DNA from: Streptomyces sp. CB01249
Lineage (GTDB): Bacteria; Actinomycetota; Actinomycetes; Streptomycetales; Streptomycetaceae
Assembly (NCBI RefSeq): GCF_001905735.1
Contig: NZ_LISW01000009.1
Span: forward strand, 124,001-188,000
Reading direction: 5' to 3'
Length of the DNA stretch: 64,000 nt
In this document: piece by piece, positions 16,922 through 25,926 of the stretch
How positions within the stretch are numbered: the stretch's first letter is position 1
Layout: each line of letters starts with the position of its first letter
The notes under the pieces: model-generated
Told to the model about the DNA's origin: nothing
Databases searched by the model: none
The model's input: only the letters and a program-made list of their open reading frames with translations
Program-made: the position numbers and the translations under genes

Positions 16922-17997
16922 GCGACCTCGAAGCCGCCGTCACCCCGCGTCTGCGCCCCGCCGGGCATGCCGTGCTGCGGCGCGGGCGGGCGAGTTTCCT
17001 CGTACACCGCAGGGCGGCCGTCGTCGCCCTGGTGCTCGCGGTGCTGCTGGCGTGCGCGGTGGTGGCGTATCTGTGCGTCGGCGAATCGTTCGTGGCGCCG
17101 TCCGAGGTCGTACGCGTCCTGCTCTGCCGGCCCAGTCCCGACGAACTCGTGGTGGGCACGCTGCGGTTGCCGCGTCTGGTCGTGGGGCTTCTCGCGGGGG
17201 TGGCGTTCGGTGTCGCGGGGGCGCTGGTGCAGACCGTCGCCCGCAACCCGCTGGCCAGCCCCGACGTCATCGGCGTCACCCACGGGGCGGGCGCGGCCAC
17301 GGTGGCCGCGCTGAGCTTCAACGCCGTCGCCGCCGACGCGCTCCCCTATGTCTCGGTGGCCGGTGGTCTGGCGGCGGCCCTGCTCGTGTACGTGTGCGCG
17401 TGGCGGGGCGGGCTGCACTCCTCTCGCTTCGTCCTGGTCGGCATCGGGGTGTCGGTCGCACTCGGTTCGCTGACCCAGCTGCTGCTGACCAAGGGCGACT
17501 ATCTGGTGGCCCAGCAGGCCAAGGTCTGGCTCACGGGCTCGCTCAACAGCCGCGGTTACGAGGAGGCGGGGCCGCTCGTCGTCGTCCTGCTCGTCGGCCT
17601 GCCGGCGGCCCTGTGGGCGGCGCGGGCCCAGCGCGGCGCGTCGTTCGACGACGACACCGCGACCGCGCTCGGCCTGCGCCTCGGCCGGGTCCGGCTCGGG
17701 CTGACCGTGCTCGGGGTGGTCCTGGCGTCGGTGGCGACCGGCGCGGTGGGGCCGGTCGACTTCGTGGCGCTGCTCGCCCCGCAGATCGCACGCCGCCTCA
17801 CCCGCACCGCGCAGACCCCTCTGCTGTCGTCGGCGCTCGCCGGTGCGCTGATCGTCGTGGTCGCGGACCTGCTGGCCCGCCGCCTGTTCTCCCCGGTCGA
17901 GCTGCCGACCGGTGTCCTCACCGCCGTGGTGGGGGCGCCGTACCTGATGTGGCTCATCGTCCGTACCCGTAGCCGATCCGGAGGCATCTCGTCATGA
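16918..17997 (+). CDS. FecCD-family siderophore ABC permease (second)
   Basis: Second permease subunit of 359 residues, with the same signature: LRLPRLVVGLLAGVAFGVAGA and VARNPLASPDVIGVTHGAGA near residue 115. An N-terminal cytosolic stretch of about 35 residues precedes the first membrane helix. The GTG start overlaps the first permease's stop, and its own stop overlaps the ATPase ATG (ATGA), giving a tightly coupled operon. Confidence 0.93.
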   Translation: MSDLEAAVTPRLRPAGHAVLRRGRASFLVHRRAAVVALVLAVLLACAVVAYLCVGESFVAPSEVVRVLLCRPSPDELVVGTLRLPRLVVGLLAGVAFGVAGALVQTVARNPLASPDVIGVTHGAGAATVAALSFNAVAADALPYVSVAGGLAAALLVYVCAWRGGLHSSRFVLVGIGVSVALGSLTQLLLTKGDYLVAQQAKVWLTGSLNSRGYEEAGPLVVVLLVGLPAALWAARAQRGASFDDDTATALGLRLGRVRLGLTVLGVVLASVATGAVGPVDFVALLAPQIARRLTRTAQTPLLSSALAGALIVVVADLLARRLFSPVELPTGVLTAVVGAPYLMWLIVRTRSRSGGISS

Positions 17998-18827
17998 GCC
18001 GCCCGTCCGCCAGCCGCCTCTCGGCGCACGACCTGACCCTCGCCTATGAGGACCGCACCGTCGTCGAGGGCCTGGACCTGGAGATACCCGACGCCAAGGT
18101 GACCATCGTCGTCGGGCCCAACGCCTGCGGGAAGTCGACGCTCCTGCGGGCGCTCGGCCGTCTCCTCAAGCCGCGGCGCGGTGCCGTGCTGCTGGACGGC
18201 ACCGAACTGGCCGGCCTCCCCGCCAAGGAGATCGCGCGGACCGTCGGCGTGCTCCCGCAGTCCCCCACGCCGCCCGACGGCATCACCGTCGCCGACCTCG
18301 TGGCGCGGGGCCGGCAGCCGCACCAGAAGTGGTGGCAGCAGTGGTCGGAGGCCGACGAGCACGCCGTGAGCGAGGCGCTGGAGCGTACGAACACGGCATC
18401 CCTCGCCGACCGTCCGGTGGACGAGCTCTCCGGCGGTCAGCGCCAGCGCGTGTGGATCGCGATGGCCCTGGCGCAGGACACCGAACTCCTGCTGCTGGAC
18501 GAGCCCACGACGTATCTGGACGTCGCCCATCAGGTGGAGGTCCTGGACCTGGTGCGCCGGCTCAATCTGGAGCGGGGGCGCACCGTCGTCGCCGTCCTGC
18601 ACGACCTGAACCAGGCCATCCGTTACGCCGATCACCTCGTCGCGATGAAGGACGGGCGCATCGTGGCGCAGGGGGCGCCGGACGAGGTGGTCACCACGGA
18701 GATGGTGCAGGAGGTGTTCGGGCTGTCGTCGGTCATCATCCCGGATCCGCTCACGGGCGGCCGCCTCGTCGTCCCGGGGTACAGCTGGCAGCCGTCGGCG
18801 GCGACGGAGAAGACGATCACGCGCTGA
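17994..18827 (+). CDS. Siderophore ABC transporter ATP-binding protein
   Basis: ATPase subunit of 277 residues energising the FecCD channel. Walker A is GPNACGKSTLLRAL near residue 38, ABC signature LSGGQRQRVWIAMALAQDT near 145, Walker B LLLLDEPTTYLD near 168 and the switch His in AVLHDLNQ. FepC/FecE-type architecture. It is the last gene of the iron-boxed operon. The next gene begins about 150 bases later and may have its own promoter. Confidence 0.93.
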   Translation: MSRPSASRLSAHDLTLAYEDRTVVEGLDLEIPDAKVTIVVGPNACGKSTLLRALGRLLKPRRGAVLLDGTELAGLPAKEIARTVGVLPQSPTPPDGITVADLVARGRQPHQKWWQQWSEADEHAVSEALERTNTASLADRPVDELSGGQRQRVWIAMALAQDTELLLLDEPTTYLDVAHQVEVLDLVRRLNLERGRTVVAVLHDLNQAIRYADHLVAMKDGRIVAQGAPDEVVTTEMVQEVFGLSSVIIPDPLTGGRLVVPGYSWQPSAATEKTITR

Positions 18828-18980
18828 CGGGGGCCCGGGGCGTCGAAACCCTGACATTCCCCTGACCGGGCGGAGGCGGAGTTCTGCGGGAGTCCTGAAC
18901 CGGCGCGCCTTGTCCCGTCCGTCGGGCGCGGCCGATGCTGGAGAGGAGCCCGCGGTGGACCTCGACCAGAACGGGAACGC

Positions 18981-19901
18981 ATGATGCTGACGACCACGGC
19001 ACGCCCTTCACCGGAGACCGGCGCCCCCGGCCGTCTGTCGCCAGGGGTCCGCAGGATCACCCTCGACGCGGCGGGCATCCCCCTGTCCGCGCTGCTGAGC
19101 GAGCCCCTGGACGGGCGTCCGGCGCGGGCGACCGTCGTCGCCCTGCACGGCGGCGGGATGAGCGCCGGGTACTTCGACGGGCAGGCCCATCCGGACGTCT
19201 CCCTGCTGACGCTCGGCGCCCGCCTCGGCTGTGCCGTGCTCGCACTGGACCGGCCCGGATACGGCGCGTCGGCCCCGTATCTGCCCGCCGGGCAGTCGCT
19301 GCTGGAGCAGGCGGCGACGGTCCGTGCGGCGCTCGCCGACGCGCGGGACCGCCAGGTGTCCGCGCCGCTGTTCCTGCTCGCCCACTCCTTCGGCGGCAAG
19401 CTCGCCCTCGCACTCGCCGCCGACGCCCCGCCCGGCGCCTTCGTCGGCCTGGACGTCTCCGGGTGCGGGCACCGCCCGGCCACCTCCGCCGGGCTGCTGG
19501 GCCGCACCACGGCCGCCGGTCTGCGGCGGCTCAACTGGGGGCCGCTGCGGCTCTATCCGGCCGGGACCTTCCGCGAGAGCGGGGCGGTCGTCGCCCCGAT
19601 GCCACGGCGGGAGGTCGAGTCGGCGGTGGAGTGGGACGCGCTGTCCGCCCGCCTGCTGCCCCGGGTGCGGGTGCCGGTGCGCTTCACCTTCGCCGAGCAC
19701 GAGGCGTGGTGGCGTCACGACGACGCCGATCTGGCGGACCTCGCCGCGCAGTTGTCGGCGGCACCCCGGGTACTGGTCGACCGGCTTCCCGCGGCCGGGC
19801 ACAACGTCAGCCTGGGTTCCGCCGCGCGGGCGTACCACCTGCGTGCCCTGGCCTTTCTCGACGAGTGCCTCGACGCGGGCGACCGGGCCGCCGCACGGTG
19901 A
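18981..19901 (+). CDS. Alpha/beta hydrolase
   Basis: Alpha/beta-hydrolase-fold protein of 306 residues. Oxyanion region VVALHGGGMSAGYFDG near residue 50, nucleophile elbow LLAHSFGGKLALAL near residue 137 (Ser), and the C-terminal catalytic His in PAAGHNVSLGS near residue 275, so the triad appears complete. No signal peptide. The start may be ATG 18981 or 18984. The stop overlaps the GTG of the phosphopantetheinyl transferase, so the pair is an operon. It could be a siderophore esterase, given the upstream uptake genes, or an editing thioesterase-like enzyme. Neither is proven. Confidence 0.82.
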   Translation: MMLTTTARPSPETGAPGRLSPGVRRITLDAAGIPLSALLSEPLDGRPARATVVALHGGGMSAGYFDGQAHPDVSLLTLGARLGCAVLALDRPGYGASAPYLPAGQSLLEQAATVRAALADARDRQVSAPLFLLAHSFGGKLALALAADAPPGAFVGLDVSGCGHRPATSAGLLGRTTAAGLRRLNWGPLRLYPAGTFRESGAVVAPMPRREVESAVEWDALSARLLPRVRVPVRFTFAEHEAWWRHDDADLADLAAQLSAAPRVLVDRLPAAGHNVSLGSAARAYHLRALAFLDECLDAGDRAAAR

Positions 19902-20605
19902 CCGCCGCCGCCCCGGCCCGTCCCTCCCGCGTGAGCGTTCCGCCTCGGGTCCGGCTGCGGACGCTGTCGCTGCCCGCCCCGGGTTCGCGGTTCCCCGTCC
20001 CTGACTGCCTGGACGAGACCGAGCGGGCCCGCGCCGCCGGTTTCGCCGGTCCGCGCGCCCGGCTCCGCTATGTCACCGCCCATGCCGCGCTGCGCGAGGT
20101 CCTCGCCGAGTACACCGGTACGGACGCGGCACGGCTGCGGTTCGGGCGCGACCGGCCCGGCGGCACGGGCAGCGGTCCGGGAGGGCGGCCGGTGCTGCTC
20201 GGCTTCCCGGAGGGGCCGCACTTCTCCCTCTCGCACAGCCACGACCTGATCGTGATCGCCGTCGCCGCCGTGCCCGTGGGCGTCGACGTGCAGCGCGTGC
20301 CGCGGACCGGCACGGTCGACGCGCTGCTGCCCCGGCTGCACCCGGCGGAGCGCGAAGGCCTGCTGCGCGTCCCCCGGGCCGCGCGGGCGGCCGCCTTCGC
20401 CCGGCTGTGGACGCGGAAGGAGGCCTATCTGAAGGGCCTCGGCACGGGCCTCGCGCGCGGTCTGGCCACCGACTGCCTCCTGGACGGGACGCAGCCGGAC
20501 GGCTGGCACGTCCGCGATCTGGCCGCTCCTCCCGGGTACGCGGCGGCGACCGCCGTCGCGTACCCCGTACCGCTACCCGGCGTTCATCGCACCGGCACGG
20601 CGTGA
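19898..20605 (+). CDS. Sfp-type 4'-phosphopantetheinyl transferase
   Basis: Transfers the phosphopantetheine arm of CoA to carrier proteins. The family motifs are present in 235 residues: the substrate-binding segment PHFSLSHSHD near residue 106, the Mg2+ motif VGVDVQRV near 127 (Gln where Glu is common), and FARLWTRKEAYLKGLG near residue 167. GTG 19898 overlaps the hydrolase stop. It lies about 6 kb from the type II PKS genes, so it could activate their ACP, or an NRPS-type siderophore synthetase elsewhere. Its 3' end overlaps the converging ABC ATPase gene by 33 bases. Confidence 0.88.
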   Translation: MTAAAPARPSRVSVPPRVRLRTLSLPAPGSRFPVPDCLDETERARAAGFAGPRARLRYVTAHAALREVLAEYTGTDAARLRFGRDRPGGTGSGPGGRPVLLGFPEGPHFSLSHSHDLIVIAVAAVPVGVDVQRVPRTGTVDALLPRLHPAEREGLLRVPRAARAAAFARLWTRKEAYLKGLGTGLARGLATDCLLDGTQPDGWHVRDLAAPPGYAAATAVAYPVPLPGVHRTGTA

Positions 20606-22246
20606 ACCAGCCACCGAGGCGAGCAGTTCCCTCGTGTACGGGTGGGAGGGCTCGGCGAACACCTGTGCCACCGAACCCGACTCGACCAGCCGGCCGCCCC
20701 GCATGACGCCGACGTGGTGGGCGATGCCCCGGACCACGGCGAGGTCGTGCGAGATGAACAGGCAGCTCAGCCCCGACTCGTCCTGGAGCTCGGTGAGCAG
20801 TTCCAGGATGCGCGCCTGCACCGCGACGTCGAGCGCCGAGACCGGTTCGTCGCACACCACCAGATCGGGGCGCAGCGCCAGCGCGCGGGCGATGGCCACC
20901 CGCTGCCGCTGCCCGCCCGACAGCTCCTGCGGTCGCCGCCGGAGGGTACCGGCCGGGAGATGCACCCGGTCCAGGAGGGCCGCCGCCTCCCGGGAGCGCC
21001 CGGCCCGGTCGCCCACCCGGTACGCGCGCAGGGGCTCGCTGATGATGTCCTCCACCGTCAGGCGCGGGTCGAGGGAGGCATAGGGGCTCTGGTAGACGAT
21101 CTGCATGCGGCGCCGCAGCCGCCGCAGCGCCTCCCCGCGCAGCGAGGTGATGTCCTCGCCGTCGAAGTGGACCGTGCCGGACGTCGGATCGGCGAGGCGG
21201 ACCAGCAGCCGGGCGGTGGTGGACTTGCCCGAGCCCGACTCCCCGACCAGGGCGAGCGTCTCCCCCCGCCGGATGGTCAGGTCCACCGAGTCGACCGCCC
21301 GGACCGGCGCCCGGCCGTGACGGCCCCGGGTGAACTCCTTCACCAGCCCCCGGGCCACCACCAGGTCCCGCGACGCCCCCGCGGGCCGGACCGGCGGGGT
21401 CCGTTCCCGTACCGAACCGAGGCTCGGCGCGGCGCGCAGCAGTTGCCGGGTGACCGTGTGCCGGGGGTCGCCCAGCACCTCGCCGACCGTCCCCGATTCG
21501 ACGATCTCGCCCTGGGACATCACCCCCACGCGCTGGGCGCGGTCGGCGGCGACACCCAGATCGTGGGTGATGAGCAGCACCGCCGTGCCCGTACGGGCGA
21601 CGAGTTCGTCCACGTGGTCGAGGAGGGCGCGCTGCACGGTGACGTCGAGCGCGCTGGTCGGCTCGTCGGCGATCAGCAGCTTCGGCCGGGCGGCGAGGGC
21701 GATCGCGATGAGCGCCCGCTGGCGCATTCCGCCGGACAGTTCGTGGGGGTACTGCCGGGCCCTCAGGTCCGGCTGGGGCAGGCCCGCCTCGGCGAGCAGT
21801 TCGACGGCGCGCTCCGCGGCCTCGCGCCGGCCGGGGACCAGCTTGTGGATCAGGAGCACTTCGCCGATCTGCGGGCCGATGCGGCGCACCGGGTTCAGCG
21901 ACACCATGGGGTCCTGCGGGACGAAGCCGATGTCCCGGCCCCGGTGGCGGCGCAGCTCCGGTTCACCGGCCGCGGCGAGGTCGGTCGCGCCGAAGAGGAC
22001 GCGGCCCGCCGTGACCGTCGCCCCGGGCGGCAGCAGGCCGACGACGGCGTGGGCCGTCGTGGACTTGCCCGAGCCCGAGGCGCCCACCAGGGCCACGACT
22101 TCGCCCGGTGCGACGGTGAGGGAGACCCCGCGCACCGCGTCCACCCGGCCCGCCCGGGTGCGGTAGGAGATCCTCAGCCCTTCTATGCCGAGCAGCGGGT
22201 CGGATTCCCCGGGCCGTCCGTCCGGTGCCGTCAGGGGTTTCGTCAT
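20573..22246 (-). CDS. Peptide/nickel-type ABC transporter, fused double ATPase
   Basis: Two DppD/DppF-type ATPase domains in one 557-residue chain. First domain: Walker A GASGSGKSTTAH, signature LSGGMRQRALIAIAL, Walker B LLIADEPTSALD. Second domain: Walker A GESGSGKSTTARLL, signature LSGGQRQRVAIARAL, Walker B LVVCDEPVSALD. Both sites look competent. ATG 22246 overlaps the upstream permease stop. It is the last gene of a four-gene operon of binding protein, two permeases and this ATPase. Importers of this family take up oligopeptides, nickel or metallophore complexes. Placement beside siderophore genes is suggestive only. Confidence 0.92.
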   Translation of the reverse strand: MTKPLTAPDGRPGESDPLLGIEGLRISYRTRAGRVDAVRGVSLTVAPGEVVALVGASGSGKSTTAHAVVGLLPPGATVTAGRVLFGATDLAAAGEPELRRHRGRDIGFVPQDPMVSLNPVRRIGPQIGEVLLIHKLVPGRREAAERAVELLAEAGLPQPDLRARQYPHELSGGMRQRALIAIALAARPKLLIADEPTSALDVTVQRALLDHVDELVARTGTAVLLITHDLGVAADRAQRVGVMSQGEIVESGTVGEVLGDPRHTVTRQLLRAAPSLGSVRERTPPVRPAGASRDLVVARGLVKEFTRGRHGRAPVRAVDSVDLTIRRGETLALVGESGSGKSTTARLLVRLADPTSGTVHFDGEDITSLRGEALRRLRRRMQIVYQSPYASLDPRLTVEDIISEPLRAYRVGDRAGRSREAAALLDRVHLPAGTLRRRPQELSGGQRQRVAIARALALRPDLVVCDEPVSALDVAVQARILELLTELQDESGLSCLFISHDLAVVRGIAHHVGVMRGGRLVESGSVAQVFAEPSHPYTRELLASVAGSRRAGAMNAG

Positions 22247-23154
22247 GGGGCGCTCTCCTTCGCCTCGCCGTCGAGGGCGCGGGCGATGCGGTTGGCGGCC
22301 AGGACCGTCGCCGCCAGGGCGAGTCCGGGCAGGGTGGTCAGCCACCAGGCGGTGGCCAGGTAGTCACGGCCGCCGGCGACCAGCGACCCCCACTCGGGGG
22401 CCGGCGGGCGCGCCCCGTAACCGAGGAACGACAACGACGACACCTGGAGCACGACGCCGCCGAAGTCCACCGCCGCGTAGACGAGGACGGGCCCGGCCGC
22501 GTTCGGCAGGACGTGCCGCAGCAGCACCGCGTACCACCGGGTGCCGCTCGCCCGGGCGGCCTCCACGTACGTGGACCGGGCGACGCGCAGGACCTCGGCC
22601 CGCATGATCCGGGCGAACATGGCCACGCTGGTCACCCCGACGGCCACGGCGACCTGCACGGTCCCGAAGCCGAGGGCGGTGACCAGGGCGAGCGAGAGCA
22701 GCAGTCCCGGCACGGCGAGGAGTACGTCGGTGAGCCGCATCAGGACGCTGTCGGCCCACCCGCCGGCCGCACCGGCCACCAGCCCGGTCAGCGACCCCGC
22801 CACCAGGCCGACGAGGACGGCGAGCGCCGTCGCCCGCAGGGTGAGGGAGCTGCCGTGCACCAGCCGGGTGAACAGATCACGGCCGAGCTGGTCGGTGCCC
22901 AGGAGGTGGTCCCCGCCGGGCGGCCGGAGCCGGTCGGCGGGCACCCCGGCCAGCGGGTCGCGGCCGGTGAACAGGGCGGGGTGCAGTGCGGCGAGCAGGA
23001 CCAGGGCGAGGAACACGACGGACAGGACGAGCCCGGGCCGGGCGAACCAGAATACGGCGGCCCGGCGCAGCCGGGCGGGCGCCTCGCGCGGCGAGCCGTC
23101 GAAGGACGCGGTGACGGGGGCCCCGCCATCGGGGGACGTGCCGAGTGCGCTCAC
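22243..23154 (-). CDS. ABC transporter permease, DppC type
   Basis: Membrane permease of 303 residues with an N-terminal cytosolic segment, one helix, then the BPD_transp_1 domain. The family segments HLLGTDQLGRDLFTRLVHGS (DppC signature) and the cytoplasmic EAA loop VEAARASGTRWYAVLLRHVLPNA are visible. The GTG start at 23154 overlaps the DppB stop, and the 3' end overlaps the ATPase start as ATGA. Confidence 0.92.
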   Translation of the reverse strand: MSALGTSPDGGAPVTASFDGSPREAPARLRRAAVFWFARPGLVLSVVFLALVLLAALHPALFTGRDPLAGVPADRLRPPGGDHLLGTDQLGRDLFTRLVHGSSLTLRATALAVLVGLVAGSLTGLVAGAAGGWADSVLMRLTDVLLAVPGLLLSLALVTALGFGTVQVAVAVGVTSVAMFARIMRAEVLRVARSTYVEAARASGTRWYAVLLRHVLPNAAGPVLVYAAVDFGGVVLQVSSLSFLGYGARPPAPEWGSLVAGGRDYLATAWWLTTLPGLALAATVLAANRIARALDGEAKESAP

Positions 23155-24107
23155 GCGGTCACCGCCGTCGCGCTCGTCGCCGTGAGGCGTGGGTCGAGCA
23201 CCGGGTGCAGGAGGTCCACGGCCAGGTTCGCCAGGACGAACGCGCACGCGCCGAACACCACGAGCCCCTGGACGACGGGGATGTCCTGCGCGGTCACGGC
23301 GGTCGCCGTCAGCCGGCCGATCCCGTTGCGGGAGAAGACGGTCTCCACCACCACGGAGCCCGCCAGCACATGGCCGATCAGCACCCCGACGACGGTCAGC
23401 GGCGCGAGCGCCGCGTTGCGGGCGGCGTGGGAGAAGTGGACCCGGAGCCGGCTCGCCCCCTTGGCGACGGCCGTGCCGATGTACGGCTCGGCGAGTGCGG
23501 TGCGCAGGCTCTTCGCGAAGACCTGGGCGATCAGCGCGGCCGCGGGCAGCGACAGCGTCACCGCCGGCAGCAGCAAGGAGGCGGCGCTCCCGTCCCCGAA
23601 GGCCGGTAACAGCCCCCAGCGGAAGGAGAAGAGCTGGATGAGCACCAGTCCGGCCCAGAAGGTGGGGGCGGCCACCCCCGCCGACGGGAGCGACAGCAGG
23701 AACTGCGCCGCCCACCGTCGCCGGGTGTACGTGCCGGCCAGGGCGACCCCGGCCCCCAGTGGGAGGGCCAGGGCCAGCGTGGCCGCCGTGAGTTCCAGCG
23801 TCGCGGGAGCCGCGTCCGCGATCATCCGCCCGACCGGTTCGCCGGTGTGGACGGAGGTGCCGAAGTCCCCGTGCAGGGCGTGCCCGAGCCGTGTCGCGTA
23901 CTGCTCCGCCACCGGCCGGTCGAGACCGTACCGGGTGCGCAGCGAGGCGAGTTGTTCCGGGGTCACGGAGGTGCTGTCCCCGCCCCCGGCGGCCATGACG
24001 GTCACGGGGTCGCCGGGCAGCAGGTACAGCACACCGAAGGACAGGGTGTAGGCGGCCCAGAGGACGAAGACGGCCTGGGCGAGCCGGCGTACGACGTACG
24101 TGGTCAT
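23151..24107 (-). CDS. ABC transporter permease, DppB type (contains a TTA codon)
   Basis: Permease of 318 residues with the N-terminal DppB pattern YVVRRLAQAVFVLWAAYTLSF ... LPGDP and a C-terminal membrane domain with the EAA-loop region GTAVAKGASRLRVHFSHAARNA. ATG 24107 starts two bases before the binding-protein stop. Leu167 is encoded by TTA (23609-23607), the rare bldA codon, one of only three found by eye in recognised genes of this window. Expression of the transporter may therefore depend on development. Confidence 0.9.
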   Translation of the reverse strand: MTTYVVRRLAQAVFVLWAAYTLSFGVLYLLPGDPVTVMAAGGGDSTSVTPEQLASLRTRYGLDRPVAEQYATRLGHALHGDFGTSVHTGEPVGRMIADAAPATLELTAATLALALPLGAGVALAGTYTRRRWAAQFLLSLPSAGVAAPTFWAGLVLIQLFSFRWGLLPAFGDGSAASLLLPAVTLSLPAAALIAQVFAKSLRTALAEPYIGTAVAKGASRLRVHFSHAARNAALAPLTVVGVLIGHVLAGSVVVETVFSRNGIGRLTATAVTAQDIPVVQGLVVFGACAFVLANLAVDLLHPVLDPRLTATSATAVTA

Positions 24108-24109
24108 GG

Positions 24110-25741
24110 TCAGGACAGCCACGCGTCGTGGAACTGCGGGTAGGACGTGGAGTCGAGGGTCAGGCCGTGCACCTTCTCGCCGATTCCGTAGACGCTCGCC
24201 ATCTCGAACACGGGGATCTGGTAGCCCTGTTCCAGCACCCGTCGCTGTGCGGTCGCGACCAGGGCGGCCCTCTTCTCCGGGTCGGTCGCGGCGGCCTGCG
24301 CGTCCAGCGAGCGTTCCAGCCGGGGGTCGTCGATGCGGCCGAGGTTGAGCAGTTTGCCGGAGAACGCGGTGCGCAGGATGTCCGGGTCGTTTCGGGTGCC
24401 GTTGCCCCAGGCGAGGTCGTAGTCGCCCGCGCCGCGCGCCTGCTGGTAGTCCGGCAGGGAGAGCAGCGTGAGGGTGAGGCCGATCCCGGTCTTGCGCAGT
24501 TGCTGCTGGATCAGTTCCAGGACGGTCTGGTTGGGTCCGAAGTTGGCGCCCAGGATCACCTTCAGGTTCAGCTTCTTGCCGTTCTTCACCCGGATGCCGT
24601 CGGGGCCGGGTACCCAGCCGGCCGCGTCCAGCGTCCTTCTCGTCTTCTCGGGGTCGTGGGCGAGCAGCGCGCTGTTGTCGGCGTACGCGCCCGTGCTGCT
24701 GGACAGCGCGCTGGTCGCGGGGAGGTAACTGGGGCTGAGGACGGTCTGCACGACCTCGTCCCGGTCCACGGCCGTCTGGAGGGCGTGCCGCACCGCCGGG
24801 TCCTTCGTCAGCGGCCGTGCGGTGTTGACGCTGAGGGCCACGGGGACACCGGGGTTGGGCCGGTCGATGACGCTCAGCCCTTGCCCCGCGAGGGTCTCCT
24901 GGTCCTGCGGCGCGACGCCGGCGATCGCGTCGACCTGCCCGGAGTTCAGGCTCCCGCTGCGTACACCGGCCTCGGGGACTACTCGCAGGGTGAGCTTGTC
25001 CAGATAGGCGGCTCCGGAGTGCTTCCAGAGCGGGGAGCCCCATGTGTAGCCCTTGCGCCTGGTCAGTTCGACCGAGGTGTTCGGGGTGTAGCCGTCGAGG
25101 GTGAACGGCCCGGAGCCGATGAGTTTCGCGGTGCAGCGCTTGTCCGCGGGGAGCTTCAGGCTCGCGGGGGCGAGGAGCCCCAGTGTCGCTGTGGAAGTCG
25201 CCTGGAGGAACTGCTCGTTGGGCCCCTTGAAGGTGACCTTGGCCGTGTACCGGTCGACGACCTCGGTGCTGCGGTAGCCCTGGAGGTACCCGGCGCCCAG
25301 CATCGACTTGGCGCCCAGGGCGGCGACGGCGTCCAGGTTGGTCTTGACCGCCTTGGCGTCGACCGGGGTGCCGTCGGCGAAGGTGGCGTCCGTGCGCAGG
25401 CTGAACGTGAACTGCGTGGCGTCGGACGAGACCTGCCACGAGCGTGCGATCCACGGCACGATCTGGCCGGTCGTCGGGTTCTGGTCGGTGAGCGAGTCCA
25501 CGAAGGCGCGGGCCCCGTACAGGGCGTCGGTGGTCGTGGCCTGGTGCGGGTCGACGCAGCCGGGGTCGGCCGCCATCGCGAACCTGAGGTGGCCGCCGGA
25601 CCGCGGCGTGGACGCCGCCTTGCCGGAGGACCCGGATGCTCCGGAGCAGGCCGTCGCGGTGACCGAGAGGACGAGTGCGGCGGCGAGGGCGGTGGTCGAG
25701 GAGCTCGCGAAACGGCGCGCGGGCATGGGACGTCTGGACAT
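24110..25741 (-). CDS. ABC transporter substrate-binding lipoprotein, family 5 (peptide/nickel)
   Basis: Extracytoplasmic solute-binding protein of 543 residues. The N-terminal signal RRFASSSTTALAAALVLSV is followed by a lipobox ending at TATAC near residue 32. Family 5 segments follow: GGHLRFAMAADPGCVDPH, VPWIARSWQVSSDATQFTFSLR and, later, VRHALQTAVDRDEV. ATG 25741 is chosen; an ATG 15 bases downstream is a possible alternative. It leads the importer operon. The ligand (oligopeptide, nickel chelate or other) is not evident. Confidence 0.92.
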   Translation of the reverse strand: MSRRPMPARRFASSSTTALAAALVLSVTATACSGASGSSGKAASTPRSGGHLRFAMAADPGCVDPHQATTTDALYGARAFVDSLTDQNPTTGQIVPWIARSWQVSSDATQFTFSLRTDATFADGTPVDAKAVKTNLDAVAALGAKSMLGAGYLQGYRSTEVVDRYTAKVTFKGPNEQFLQATSTATLGLLAPASLKLPADKRCTAKLIGSGPFTLDGYTPNTSVELTRRKGYTWGSPLWKHSGAAYLDKLTLRVVPEAGVRSGSLNSGQVDAIAGVAPQDQETLAGQGLSVIDRPNPGVPVALSVNTARPLTKDPAVRHALQTAVDRDEVVQTVLSPSYLPATSALSSSTGAYADNSALLAHDPEKTRRTLDAAGWVPGPDGIRVKNGKKLNLKVILGANFGPNQTVLELIQQQLRKTGIGLTLTLLSLPDYQQARGAGDYDLAWGNGTRNDPDILRTAFSGKLLNLGRIDDPRLERSLDAQAAATDPEKRAALVATAQRRVLEQGYQIPVFEMASVYGIGEKVHGLTLDSTSYPQFHDAWLS

Positions 25742-25926
25742 GAAGGTACGACTCCGGGTGAGCGAGAGCGGAAATGAGGAGACCGGGGTGGGGGCTCGGG
25801 CGTCGCGGGCCCATGTGGCACACGCGTGCCCGCGCGAGGTGCGGGAGGCGGGGTCAGTGCCCCGGACAGAGGAAGCCGGCGAGGCGTTGCAGATCGATGT
25901 GCCGACGGGTCGTCAGCGGTACCCGC

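Noticed and set aside
23151..25823. An 890-residue frame joining part of the binding-protein region to DppB
   Set aside because: Only the last 318 residues are biological (DppB). The rest is a shadow of the lipoprotein gene in another frame.
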